A stretch of 25,833 nucleotides of DNA from an uncultured Eubacteriales bacterium. GTDB taxonomy: Bacteria > Bacillota > Clostridia > Oscillospirales > Oscillospiraceae. The position numbers were made by a program, and so were the translations under genes. The number at the start of each line of letters is the position of its first letter. The stretch's first letter is position 1. This document shows, piece by piece, positions 7,635-14,634 of this stretch. The DNA lies in assembly GCA_900544705.1 (NCBI GenBank), contig UQWH01000025.1, positions 1 through 25,833 of the forward strand, given 5' to 3'. Below the pieces are notes generated by a model. The model saw only the letters and a program-made list of their open reading frames with translations. It was not told where the DNA came from and did not search any database.

Positions 7635-9059
7635 ATGCTGCGGCAGGAAAAACTGCGTTGGGGGCTGCTTCTTGCGGCGATGACGGCGGCGCTCGCGGTG
7701 CTGTTCTGGCTGTTCCCCCTGACGGGCGACGACTGGTACCGCGAAGGGCTGGGGCGGACGATCCATTCTCTGGGCGCTCTGGCGCGGGAAGTGGTCTCAC
7801 GCTGGAAAACGACGAATCCGCGGATCTTGGGCAATATTCTGGCCTACCTCTCCGGCAGCCGCCCCGTACTGCGCGAGGCGCTGCGGACGGGGATCACGCT
7901 GTGCCTGATGATTTTTGCGGCAAAGGCGGCGGGCCTGCGCTCCAAGGCGGGCTTTCTGTTTCTCACCGCGGGCTGCTTTGCCCTGCCGCGGGAGATGTTC
8001 CGGCAGATTTATCCGTGGACGGCGGGCTTTTTTAATTATGTTCCGCCGGTCGCGGCGCTGCTGGCGGTATTCTGGCTGCTGGAGGATGGATTCGAGAAAA
8101 AGCACGAGTCCCCGGGACGCTGCGCCGCGGTGGGGCTGCTGGCGTTTTCCGCGCAGCTATTTGTGGAGAATGATACGATCTATGCCGTCTGCGCGGGGAT
8201 CTTCCTGCTGCTTTGGTGCAGAAAAGCGCAGAAACGCTGGTCGCCGGGCGCACTGTGCTTCCTTTTGGGGGCTATCTTGGGCGCGGCGCTGCTCTTTGCC
8301 TCTCCCAGCTATCGGACGGTCACACAGGCCGGGTCGGCTTATCAGATGGCGGGAGGGCTTTCCGGCCTGTGCGCGACGGCGCGGGAAAATTTGCCGGAGA
8401 TTCTTTCTTGGATGCTCACGGACTGCCCGGTGCTCTATATCGGCCTGACGCTGGCGGCGCTGACGCTGGCACTGCGGACGCGGAAGAAAACGGATTTGGT
8501 GCCGGTGGCCGGCATGGCTGCGGCGGCAGTGTGGTTTGCGGCCAAACTGCCGGGGCAGGGGGCTGCGGCAGCGGTGTGGCTTGCGGCGCTGGGCTTTCTC
8601 GTGCTGCGCCGTCTGGACGGCGTGCGCCGCAGGCGGGCGGCCTTCTTCCTTTTGAGCGCGCTGACTGCGGCTGCGCCGCTGGCGGTCGTCACGCCCATCG
8701 GCCCGCGCTGCCTGTTTCTGAGCTATGTTTTTCTGCTGCTGACGGGGATGCAGATTTTGCAGGCGGCGGGCTGGAGCGGAGCGGCCATCTGGCAGAAAAT
8801 CGCCGCAGGAGCGGCTGCGCTGGCGGTTTTTGCGTGCTGCCTGTATCTGTTCCTGCCTATCCATGCGGCGGAGCGGGTGCGCGGAGAGACGATCGCCGCT
8901 GCAATGGCTGAGGGCAGAACACAGATCGTCCTGCCTGAGTTTCCGCACGCGGGGTATCTCTGGGATGCGGACACGCAGAAGCTCTGCCGTACCTATTTTT
9001 ATGAAACGCCGGGGGACATAGAGTTTGTTTTTGTCCCGACGGAGGAGTGGGAGCCATGA
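7635..9059 (+). CDS. Multi-pass membrane protein, DUF6056/GT-C glycosyltransferase-like
   Basis: 474 residues, ATG after AAAGGGGG with about 8 bases spacing. About eleven to thirteen hydrophobic helices. After the first helix comes an acidic pair in 'PLTGDDWYR' (D32, D33). This is where GT-C glycosyltransferases, which use polyprenyl-phosphate sugar donors, place their catalytic or metal-binding acid. The 'IYPWTAGFFNYVPP' segment (about 130) resembles the DUF6056 group of clostridial membrane proteins. The C-terminal part after the last helix ('HAAERVRGETIAAAMAEG') is soluble and probably outside. It is the first gene of a three-gene operon: its stop overlaps the next start by 4 bases (ATGA), and a prenyl-phosphate pentosyl transferase is third. 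A sugar transferase role is inference from fold features and context; the family itself is uncharacterised. Confidence 0.75.
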   Translation: MLRQEKLRWGLLLAAMTAALAVLFWLFPLTGDDWYREGLGRTIHSLGALAREVVSRWKTTNPRILGNILAYLSGSRPVLREALRTGITLCLMIFAAKAAGLRSKAGFLFLTAGCFALPREMFRQIYPWTAGFFNYVPPVAALLAVFWLLEDGFEKKHESPGRCAAVGLLAFSAQLFVENDTIYAVCAGIFLLLWCRKAQKRWSPGALCFLLGAILGAALLFASPSYRTVTQAGSAYQMAGGLSGLCATARENLPEILSWMLTDCPVLYIGLTLAALTLALRTRKKTDLVPVAGMAAAAVWFAAKLPGQGAAAAVWLAALGFLVLRRLDGVRRRRAAFFLLSALTAAAPLAVVTPIGPRCLFLSYVFLLLTGMQILQAAGWSGAAIWQKIAAGAAALAVFACCLYLFLPIHAAERVRGETIAAAMAEGRTQIVLPEFPHAGYLWDADTQKLCRTYFYETPGDIEFVFVPTEEWEP

Positions 9060-10264
9060 GAAGCCGTAGGCGTTTTCTCTGCCGCTGCACGTTTTTCGCG
9101 GTCGTGAGCCTTGCATATGCGGCGGTGTTTGTTTTTCTTGCCCGCAGCGGGCTGTATCGCATTGAAAACGCGCACAATGACCGGCTGTTTTCGGCGGATG
9201 ACGTATATTATGTAAACAACTTTTTCTCCACGGAGATGGACACCTCCCTGCGCATCATCAAGCATCCGCTGCTGATCGTGCTGGGCTGGCTTTTGACGCT
9301 GACCGAGCGCGGACTGCTCGGCGCGGTCAGCCTGCAGACGCACTATATGCTGATCGTCGGCGGGCAGTGCCTGATGACGCTGGGGACGATCTATGTCCTC
9401 GACCGCATTCTGGAAACGCAGTACCGCATGGAAACCGGCTGCGCGCTGCTGCTGTGCGGGATCTACGCGGCATCGTTCAGCGTGCTGTTTTTCTGCTTTG
9501 TGGGGGAGAGCTACGCACTTTCGGCGCTGATTCTGGCGCTGAGCCTCTATTTGGCGCGGCGCGGAAACGGGCCGGTGACGGCGCTGCTGGGCGCACTGGC
9601 TGCCGGAACGACGGTGACGAACGGCGTCCTCTGGGCGGCGATCGTGCTGCTGTCCGGCGGCAGCCGGAAAAAACGCCTGCTGACCTTGGCGACTGGGACG
9701 GCGCTGTTTTTTGCTCTGGTCGCGGCTTTCCCGGTGCGGACGGTGTTTTTTGGACATCTGATTGGCGGCGGGCTGAACAGCGTCCGGAATTACAGCGACC
9801 ATTTCGGCGTTTTTCAGGCGCTGCGCTCTGTGTTTTTTGCCTTTTTCGGCTCGACGGGCTTCGTCCTCGACACACAGATGCAGTCGCCCTTCGGGGATTT
9901 TGCAGGCGATGCGCTTTCCTTCGTGCCGTCAGCCCCGTGGGCGGTCACGGCCGCGGCGTTGGGCTTTTTCGCGCTGCTCGTGTGGGCGTGCGTTGCGCAC
10001 CGGCGCGACCGGCGGCTTTATGCGCCCCTTGCGGTGCTGGCGCTGAATCTCCTGCTGCACGGCGTCCTGCAATACGGCCTGAAAGAGGCCTTTCTCTATT
10101 CGCTGCATCACTATCCTGCGCAGATACTGATCGTCGGGCTGCTGCTTTGCGGAAAGAAGCGCGAAAAGAGGATCACCCTCCCGCTTCTGTGCGCCTACGG
10201 CGCGTGTCTGCTTGTTATGAATGTACCGGGTTATGTCAACCTGATCCGCTTTCTCAGGGGGTGA
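9056..10264 (+). CDS. Second GT-C-like multi-pass membrane protein
   Basis: 402 residues from ATG 9056. That start overlaps the upstream stop by 4 bases and has GGAGTGGGAG just upstream; an earlier start at 9047 would lengthen the overlap without a better ribosome site. There is one helix near 11-29, then an extracytoplasmic-type loop with an acidic pair in 'FSADDVYYVNNFF' (D48, D49) and 'IIKHPLLIVLGW', followed by about ten more helices. The acid pair after helix 1 again matches the GT-C pattern. A 'VGESYALSALILALSLYL' segment and a Gly-rich 'TVTNGVLWAAIVLLSGG' segment are visible. No family was recognised with confidence. Pairing with another GT-C-like protein and a UbiA-type enzyme suggests it transfers a lipid-linked sugar to an envelope glycan (inference). 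Flipping the lipid-linked sugar would be an alternative role. Confidence 0.7.
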   Translation: MRSRRRFLCRCTFFAVVSLAYAAVFVFLARSGLYRIENAHNDRLFSADDVYYVNNFFSTEMDTSLRIIKHPLLIVLGWLLTLTERGLLGAVSLQTHYMLIVGGQCLMTLGTIYVLDRILETQYRMETGCALLLCGIYAASFSVLFFCFVGESYALSALILALSLYLARRGNGPVTALLGALAAGTTVTNGVLWAAIVLLSGGSRKKRLLTLATGTALFFALVAAFPVRTVFFGHLIGGGLNSVRNYSDHFGVFQALRSVFFAFFGSTGFVLDTQMQSPFGDFAGDALSFVPSAPWAVTAAALGFFALLVWACVAHRRDRRLYAPLAVLALNLLLHGVLQYGLKEAFLYSLHHYPAQILIVGLLLCGKKREKRITLPLLCAYGACLLVMNVPGYVNLIRFLRG

Positions 10265-10268
10265 AGCC

Positions 10269-11114
10269 ATGAAAGACCGGCTGCGGCTGCTGCGGCCTGC
10301 GCATTGTCTGAAAAATATTCTGGTGCTGCTGCCGCTGATCTTCAGCGGGCGGCTTTCCGACGGCGCATCCGTGCGGCGGGCGGCGCCGGCCTTCGTGTGC
10401 TTCTGCCTGCTGGCCTCCGCGATCTATGTTCTGAATGACCTCTGCGACCGCAAGGCCGACCGCCGGCACCCGCGCAAGCGTGCGCGCCCGCTGGCGAGCG
10501 GAGCGGTACGGCCCGTGCAGGCGGTGATTATGGCGCTCGTGCTGCTGGCGGGACTTGTGGGTCTTGGCGTGTGGATGCGGCTTCCCGGCGGTGCGTGGCT
10601 GTGCCTCGGCGCGTATTTCCTTTTGAATCTCGCTTACAGCATGGAGCTGAAAAACATTCCGGTGCTGGACGTTGCGCTTCTGGCCGGCGGCTATCTGCTG
10701 CGCGTGCAGTTCGGGGCGGAGGTCATCGGCGTGCCGGTTTCAAGCTGGCTGTACCTGACCGTGCTGTTTTTCTCCTTTTACTTCGGCTTCGGCAAGCGCC
10801 GGGGCGAGCTGCGGCAGGGAAGCGCCTCTCGCCGGGTGCTTGAATTTTATTCCGCTGCCTTTCTCGACCGGGCGATGCAGCTTTGTATGACGCTGGCATT
10901 GGTGTTTTATTCCCTCTGGAGCGCCGGGGCGGGCATGGGAGGGCAGCGGATGCTCTGGACGGTGCCGCTGGCGGTGTGCATCTGCCTGAAATACAGCCGC
11001 GCGGCCGAAGCGGACGCTGACGGCGACCCCGTAGAGGTGCTGCTGCACGACCGGACACTGCTCGGCATGGCGGTGGCCTTTGCCGCGCTGGTGCTGGCAC
11101 TGTTATATCTCTGA
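10269..11114 (+). CDS. UbiA-family prenyltransferase, decaprenyl-phosphate phosphoribosyltransferase type
   Basis: 281 residues, ATG four bases after the preceding stop with AGGGGG upstream. It carries the Asp-rich NDxxDxxxD motif at 56-64 (NDLCDRKAD) followed by 'RRHPRKRARPLASGAV', and the second-half pattern 'YSMELKNIPVLDVALLAGGYLLR' (D134, R145). These are marks of the UbiA branch that includes the mycobacterial 5-phosphoribosyl-1-pyrophosphate:decaprenyl-phosphate transferase, rather than of quinone or heme prenyltransferases. About eight to nine helices. Expected reaction: moving phosphoribose from PRPP to a polyprenyl phosphate at the inner membrane face. The 2'-epimerase pair and the phosphatase used in actinobacteria are not in this window. 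The last 12 bases overlap the end of the convergent gene on the other strand. Confidence 0.82.
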   Translation: MKDRLRLLRPAHCLKNILVLLPLIFSGRLSDGASVRRAAPAFVCFCLLASAIYVLNDLCDRKADRRHPRKRARPLASGAVRPVQAVIMALVLLAGLVGLGVWMRLPGGAWLCLGAYFLLNLAYSMELKNIPVLDVALLAGGYLLRVQFGAEVIGVPVSSWLYLTVLFFSFYFGFGKRRGELRQGSASRRVLEFYSAAFLDRAMQLCMTLALVFYSLWSAGAGMGGQRMLWTVPLAVCICLKYSRAAEADADGDPVEVLLHDRTLLGMAVAFAALVLALLYL

Positions 11115-11669
11115 GTGCCGCTGCGTGATGCGGCAGGGGTACTGTCCCGTGCCGTCGCCGGAGATCAGGCGGTAAAGATGCACCAGATAGCGCCATGTGT
11201 GCTTGTCGACGTGTCCATCAGCGGGCAGCCCTGCGCGCCTTTGCAGCCAGATGACTGCCTGCGTGGTCGCCGCATCGTGTTTTCCGGTCACGACGACGGC
11301 GGGCAGACCGAGATAGAACCGGTCGAGCGCGACCAGAAGCGTCTGCACAATATAAATATGAATATTCTCTTCTCCGCTGCGGATCACCTGCTCAGGCTGT
11401 AGGACGATTTGCAGCGGCTCTGCTTTTCCCCCAGTGACAAGGGCGCTGCGGTAGAGGAGAACGAGTGTATCCCATGTGGCAAGATCAACCTCGCCCGTTA
11501 CGGGAAGACCGTTTTTTCGTTGGAATTCCAACACCGCGCCCCGCGTTTCCTCGCCGTAGATGCCGTCCGGGACAAGGCGGGTCTGGTAGGTTGTGCCGTG
11601 AAGGACGCGGCGCAGCATGATCTGAAGCGATTGGACGGGACTGGCTCTCAGGGGTACGACCGGGATCAT
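11103..11669 (-). CDS. Peptidoglycan-binding protein with two PG_binding_1 domains (third cistron of a SleC-like operon)
   Basis: 188 residues. The ATG overlaps the upstream stop by 4 bases (ATGA), so translation is probably coupled. There are two peptidoglycan-binding domains: about 8-80 ('SPVQSLQIMLRRVL', 'DGIYGEETRGAVLEFQRKNG', 'TWDTLVLLY') and about 100-170 ('IYIVQTLLVALDRF', 'TGKHDAATTQAVIWLQRRAG', 'TWRYLVHLY'). The second is somewhat diverged. No catalytic domain and no signal peptide, as expected for a protein made in the mother cell or forespore and put into the spore. It probably works with the upstream SpoIID-like enzyme as an extra wall-binding module. Its 3' end overlaps the end of the convergent UbiA gene by 12 bases. 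Confidence 0.8.
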   Translation of the reverse strand: MIPVVPLRASPVQSLQIMLRRVLHGTTYQTRLVPDGIYGEETRGAVLEFQRKNGLPVTGEVDLATWDTLVLLYRSALVTGGKAEPLQIVLQPEQVIRSGEENIHIYIVQTLLVALDRFYLGLPAVVVTGKHDAATTQAVIWLQRRAGLPADGHVDKHTWRYLVHLYRLISGDGTGQYPCRITQRHSEI

Positions 11670-12937
11670 AGCATAGCCCTCCTGTCAAAGTCGGAATCGC
11701 CGTAGCGCAGCACCTGACCGGGAAACTGCGTCAGGAAAGCGGTGTCGGCGTTGGTGATTGTCTGCCCGTTGTCGATGATCAGCCCGGCCGGAACGGCGTC
11801 CTCCTGCGCCGAAACGGTCTGCGGGCTTTCCTCCGGCGGGACGAAGCGGTTGGTTTCAAAGGGCGTGTTCAATTCTATCCCCGCGGTCTGGTCGTAGAGG
11901 GCATCCCATGTGGCTTCGTTGACGATGCCGTCCGGCGACAGCCCGGCAAACTGCTGAAAGGCCGCAACTGCGGCTCGCGTCGCCGGGCCGAATACGCCGT
12001 CGATCGCGACGGCGGGGATGCTGCTGATGAATTCGCCGGCGACACTGAGCATATATTGCAGCGCCCGGACGCTCTCGCCGCGGGAGCCCTCCTGTAACGG
12101 TTCGCGGAACTGCCAGTTCACGGCGTAGAAGGTCTGCCCCTGCGATTCCAGCTCCGCCAGATTGTTCACGCCGACATACAGGCGCACGAGCTGATACCAA
12201 GTCGCCTTGCCGATGATCCCGTCGGCGGTGAGGTTAAAGATGCGCTGGAAGGCGCGGACGGCATTTTCCGTCTGCATGCCGAAGATGCCGTCGACGGGGT
12301 TGATCTTCGGAATGGCGGGGTAGTTCTGCGAAATGCGGTTGAGAATGACCTGCGCCTGCACGACATACGGTTCGCGGCTGCCCTCGCGCAGCGGCTCGCC
12401 CGGATAGGAGGGAACGTAGCCGCGGATGGGTGCATCGCGGACGATCTCGACGGTGTCGCCGTAGTAATTGCGCAAAATCTGCACGGAGTTTGCGCCGGCT
12501 TTCGCCAGCGCCTGCGAGCCCCACTGGCTCAGCCCTGCGCAGGTGACGGTCGTGCCGTTGCAGAACTTTGCCGCAAGCGGTTCCACAAAGCCCTGCTGCC
12601 GCAGGTAGTCGTTGAAGATCTCGTCAACGATGCGCTCCACGGAGGTGAAGTAGTTCCGGCCGTTGATGAATTTCTGGTCGATCGCCGTGGAGGACGTGAT
12701 GTCAAAGTCGTAGCCCCGGCTGCGGTAGAACTCCGTGTACACACGGTTGAGCGCGAAGGAGATGATCGCCAGAATGTTTGCGATGAGAGCGCTTTCCTCC
12801 CAAGTGGGGTAAATTTCGCTGGAGGCGACGTTTTTGACGTAATCCGGGAAGGAGACTGTGACGTTTGCGGCGTAGGCGTCCGGCGCGCCGAGGTGCACCG
12901 TGATGGTTTCGGGAACGTAGGGAAGGACGGTCACCAT
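11666..12937 (-). CDS. SleC-like cortex-lytic protein core: SpoIID-type domain plus two PG_binding_1 domains
   Basis: 423 residues. Start ATG 12937, with an AGGTGG site that overlaps the stop of the upstream cistron. Residues about 1-170 match the SpoIID-type middle domain of clostridial spore cortex-lytic enzyme SleC: 'VASSEIYPTWEESALIANILAIISFALN' (E41 aligns with the SpoIID catalytic Glu), 'SRGYDFDITSSTAIDQKF' and 'CNGTTVTCAGLSQWGSQALA'. SpoIID proteins are lytic transglycosylases; SleC breaks cortex glycan during germination. Two peptidoglycan-binding domains follow (about 182-262 and 285-355), then a Pro/Ser/Gln-rich linker and a tail 'FPGQVLRYGD' that looks like the beginning of another such domain. 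No signal peptide. The propeptide-like N-terminal domain of SleC is encoded in the separate upstream cistron. The assignment rests on remembered family sequence, not on a search. Confidence 0.82.
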   Translation of the reverse strand: MVTVLPYVPETITVHLGAPDAYAANVTVSFPDYVKNVASSEIYPTWEESALIANILAIISFALNRVYTEFYRSRGYDFDITSSTAIDQKFINGRNYFTSVERIVDEIFNDYLRQQGFVEPLAAKFCNGTTVTCAGLSQWGSQALAKAGANSVQILRNYYGDTVEIVRDAPIRGYVPSYPGEPLREGSREPYVVQAQVILNRISQNYPAIPKINPVDGIFGMQTENAVRAFQRIFNLTADGIIGKATWYQLVRLYVGVNNLAELESQGQTFYAVNWQFREPLQEGSRGESVRALQYMLSVAGEFISSIPAVAIDGVFGPATRAAVAAFQQFAGLSPDGIVNEATWDALYDQTAGIELNTPFETNRFVPPEESPQTVSAQEDAVPAGLIIDNGQTITNADTAFLTQFPGQVLRYGDSDFDRRAML

Positions 12938-12945
12938 GGCGCCAC

Positions 12946-13326
12946 CTACAGATTCTGCGGCGTGACGCGGAAGATCTCCGTCATATTGAAGACCTCCGGC
13001 TGCTCCGCAAGCGGGATCAGGGCGAAATCCTGATCGGTCGTGATGTTGGCGAAGATCTGCACGTCCTCGACGATAATGCGCTCAAACTCCGGATGATCCG
13101 CGGTGATGTCTACGACCGCGAAGGGAACCGCCGTGCCGGGGCTCTGGCTTTTGGCCTCGTCGGGCGCGGCGATGGAAAGCGGCTCAATGCGGCCGCTTTC
13201 GTCCGCGATGCGCACGGCCAGCAGCTCCACGCCCTCCGGCCGCCGCTGTGTCACGGTGAAGGTCACGCCGCCGACGGGCAGCCGCGCCGCGGAGGTAAAA
13301 CTATGTACGCTGAGAAAACCGTTCAT
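12946..13326 (-). CDS. Prealbumin-like N-terminal domain protein of a split SleC-like system
   Basis: 126 residues from ATG 13326, with GGAGGT ten bases upstream; a TTG 18 bases earlier lies inside that ribosome site and is unlikely. The whole protein is one beta-sandwich-like domain: 'GFLSVHSFTSAARLPVGGVTFTV', 'LAVRIADESGRIEPLSIAAPD', 'VPFAVVDITADHPEFERIIVEDVQIFANI', 'QDFALIPL'. This pattern is that of the carboxypeptidase-regulatory/transthyretin-like domain found at the N-terminus of SleC-type spore cortex-lytic enzymes, where it belongs to the pro-region. Here it ends in a clean TAG, 8 bases before the next start, whose ribosome site overlaps the stop. It is first in the operon behind a sigma-K-like promoter. 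It may act as a separate inhibitor, chaperone or anchor for the enzyme (inference). Confidence 0.72.
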   Translation of the reverse strand: MNGFLSVHSFTSAARLPVGGVTFTVTQRRPEGVELLAVRIADESGRIEPLSIAAPDEAKSQSPGTAVPFAVVDITADHPEFERIIVEDVQIFANITTDQDFALIPLAEQPEVFNMTEIFRVTPQNL

Positions 13327-13358
13327 TGCTTGCTGCACCTCCAAAACAGTTCTGCCGA

Positions 13359-13387
13359 TAGTGTATGCCGCCGGAAGGGAAAGTGTG
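13359..13387 (-). promoter_or_regulatory. Sigma-K-like promoter of the SleC-like operon
   Basis: Minus strand: CACA (13387-13384), 16-base spacer, CATACACTA (13367-13359). This fits the sigma-K pattern (mACm, about 16 bases, CATAnnnTA) exactly. The -10 lies about 33 bases upstream of the ATG at 13326. Late mother-cell expression would suit a cortex-lytic enzyme. Confidence 0.55.
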
Positions 13388-13422
13388 CAGGGGGAAGAGA
13401 AGCCGATTCGGCCAAAAGCTAT

Positions 13423-13444
13423 GGCGGGCAGCTTTATGCCCGCC
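13423..13444 (-). terminator. Possible weak terminator after the 143-residue helical gene
   Basis: 8-bp stem ggcgggca/tgcccgcc with a 6-base loop, 6 bases after the stop codon. Only a short T tract (CTTTT) follows on the minus strand, so termination may be partial. Confidence 0.45.
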
Positions 13445-13450
13445 GCATTT

Positions 13451-13882
13451 TCACAGAAACCCCTTCATCTGGTCGATATTGGCCTGCTCGGTCTGGAGCA
13501 GGCGGTTGGAAAGCCCGGACACCTTCGGGTCGAGCAGCCCCATGGAGCGGATGTTCTGCACGCTCTTGATCATCCCGCGCGTGTTGCCCTGTAACATCAG
13601 CTCCGCGATCTTGGAGGTCGGGTCGTCGCTCATGCGCACCTTCATCTTTGCCGACATCGCAGAGCTGTAGCGCGCAAGGGGACTGACGTTTTTGACCCGG
13701 CCCTCGCGCTCGCGCAGCAGGCGGTCGGCCTCGGAATAAATATTCTCGTATTCGGCAAGCTGGGAGCGCAGCGCCTCCTGAATCTCGTGATCCTCCGTTT
13801 CATCCAGCACGGTCTGGATTCCGTAGCAGCCCATCTGTGTGGTCTTGCGGATGGAATTGAGCATGGAAATATCGTTCTGCAT
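13451..13882 (-). CDS. Small helical protein, perhaps ferritin-like/coat-F-like, in the sporulation island
   Basis: 143 residues, ATG with GAGGTGACC upstream. Almost wholly helical by composition: 'MQNDISMLNSIRKTTQMGCYGIQTVLDETEDHEIQEALRSQ...' reads as a four-helix bundle with a break at 'KNVSPLARYSS'. The second half ('MKVRMSDDPTSKIAELMLQGNTRGMIKSV') resembles ferritin-like DUF2383 or coat-F-type proteins of sporeformers, but the metal-binding Glu/His set of a ferritin is not obvious. I do not recognise a firm family. No signal peptide or membrane segment. Its promoter region carries a CATACTT box like the sigma-G -10 and shares a 13-base stretch with the spoVAD promoter, suggesting expression in the forespore and a place inside the spore. 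Confidence 0.7.
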   Translation of the reverse strand: MQNDISMLNSIRKTTQMGCYGIQTVLDETEDHEIQEALRSQLAEYENIYSEADRLLREREGRVKNVSPLARYSSAMSAKMKVRMSDDPTSKIAELMLQGNTRGMIKSVQNIRSMGLLDPKVSGLSNRLLQTEQANIDQMKGFL

Positions 13883-13922
13883 CTTGCGGTCACCTCACGG
13901 TTATTGTGTCACGGGGGGAGAG

Positions 13923-13929
13923 AAGTATG
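13923..13929 (-). promoter_or_regulatory. Sigma-G-like -10 box for the 143-residue gene
   Basis: Minus strand CATACTT, 40 bases upstream of the start codon at 13882. A weak -35 (CAATC) lies 18 bases further up, at 13952-13948, overlapping the -35 of the divergent phosphoribosyltransferase promoter. The stretch TTTTCCGCATACT is also found upstream of spoVAD. Confidence 0.4.
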
Positions 13930-13932
13930 CGG

Positions 13933-13946
13933 AAAATCGGGATTTT
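13933..13946. promoter_or_regulatory. Operator-like palindrome between two divergent promoters
   Basis: Perfect inverted repeat AAAATC-GG-GATTTT. It sits just upstream of the -35 of the plus-strand promoter and inside the spacer of the proposed minus-strand sporulation promoter, so a bound protein could affect both. No known box was recognised. Confidence 0.3.
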
Positions 13947-13949
13947 TGA

Positions 13950-13978
13950 TTGACAATTTCTTCGCCGGAATGTATAAT
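13950..13978 (+). promoter_or_regulatory. Consensus sigma-A promoter of the phosphoribosyltransferase gene
   Basis: TTGACA (13950-13955), 17-base spacer, TATAAT (13973-13978): a perfect match to the vegetative consensus, the strongest promoter in the window. The leader to the ATG at 14031 is about 45 bases. Confidence 0.9.
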
Positions 13979-14030
13979 GATCCAGTTGTGTTGTCTGCAC
14001 GACGAATCTTGAAAATGAGGAGAATGCCCC

Positions 14031-14585
14031 ATGCATTATACAATGACGATCGCAGGCGTGAAGAGAGATTTGCCGATCTGCAAGGTTACGGATGACCTTT
14101 ACATCGGCGCATTCGTGATTTTCGGAGATGTCGAGCTGACGGTCAAAACGGCGGAGGCCCTGCTGAAAAAGGCACCGGAGTACGACTATATGATTTCCGC
14201 AGAGGCGAAGGGCATCCCCCTGATCTACGAGATGGCACGCCAGAGCGGCCAGAACAAGTATTTCCTCGCGCGCAAGGCGCCGAAGCTCTATATGTCCGGT
14301 GTGTTTGAGGTCAATGTTCATTCCATCACCACGGCCAAGGAGCAGCACCTCTACCTGGATACCGCCGACGCCGAGCTGATGCGCGGCAAGCGCATCCTGA
14401 TCGTGGATGACGTGATCTCCACGGGCGAGTCCGTCGAGGCAGTAGAAAAGCTCGTGCTGGCGGCGGGTGGTACGATCGCGGGCCGGATGGCAATTCTGGC
14501 CGAGGGCGACGCGCAGGACCGCGAAGACATTATCTATCTGGAAAAGCTGCCGGTGTTCAATGCCGACGGCACGATCAAGGAATAA
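14031..14585 (+). CDS. Type I phosphoribosyltransferase (adenine phosphoribosyltransferase-like)
   Basis: 184 residues, ATG after GAGGAG. The PRPP-binding motif of type I phosphoribosyltransferases is at 122-134 (ILIVDDVISTGES). 'YDYMISAEAKGIPLIYEMAR' (51-70) and 'KYFLARKAPKLYM' (76-88) match the adenine phosphoribosyltransferase (Apt) group. Expected role: making a nucleoside monophosphate from a base and PRPP in the cytosol. A conserved offshoot of Apt with a different ligand is possible, because the protein is a little longer at both ends and is often annotated only as a phosphoribosyltransferase. It is a single-gene transcript with a consensus promoter and a strong terminator, pointing the opposite way to the sporulation genes around it. 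Confidence 0.85.
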   Translation: MHYTMTIAGVKRDLPICKVTDDLYIGAFVIFGDVELTVKTAEALLKKAPEYDYMISAEAKGIPLIYEMARQSGQNKYFLARKAPKLYMSGVFEVNVHSITTAKEQHLYLDTADAELMRGKRILIVDDVISTGESVEAVEKLVLAAGGTIAGRMAILAEGDAQDREDIIYLEKLPVFNADGTIKE

Positions 14586-14599
14586 TTGATGTAATTTTT

Positions 14600-14634
14600 G
14601 CCGCCGGAGGGAAGTCCTCCGGCGGCATTTTTTA
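14600..14634 (+). terminator. Intrinsic terminator after the phosphoribosyltransferase gene
   Basis: 11-bp GC-rich stem (14600-14610 with 14616-14626), 5-base loop, then ATTTTTTAT. It lies just downstream of the stop at 14585. On the minus strand the hairpin is followed by A, not T, so it should work in one direction only. Confidence 0.95.

Noticed and set aside
11112..11135. Hairpin tgccgc...gcggca after the UbiA-type gene as a terminator
   Set aside because: Only six base pairs and no T-run on either strand. It also lies inside the coding sequence of the convergent PG-binding gene.
12930..12960. Gap between the prealbumin-like gene and the SpoIID-like gene as a sequencing frameshift in one gene
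   Set aside because: The first frame ends with a clean TAG and the second has its own ATG with a ribosome site overlapping that stop. The 8-base gap looks like designed coupling, though comparison with relatives would settle it.
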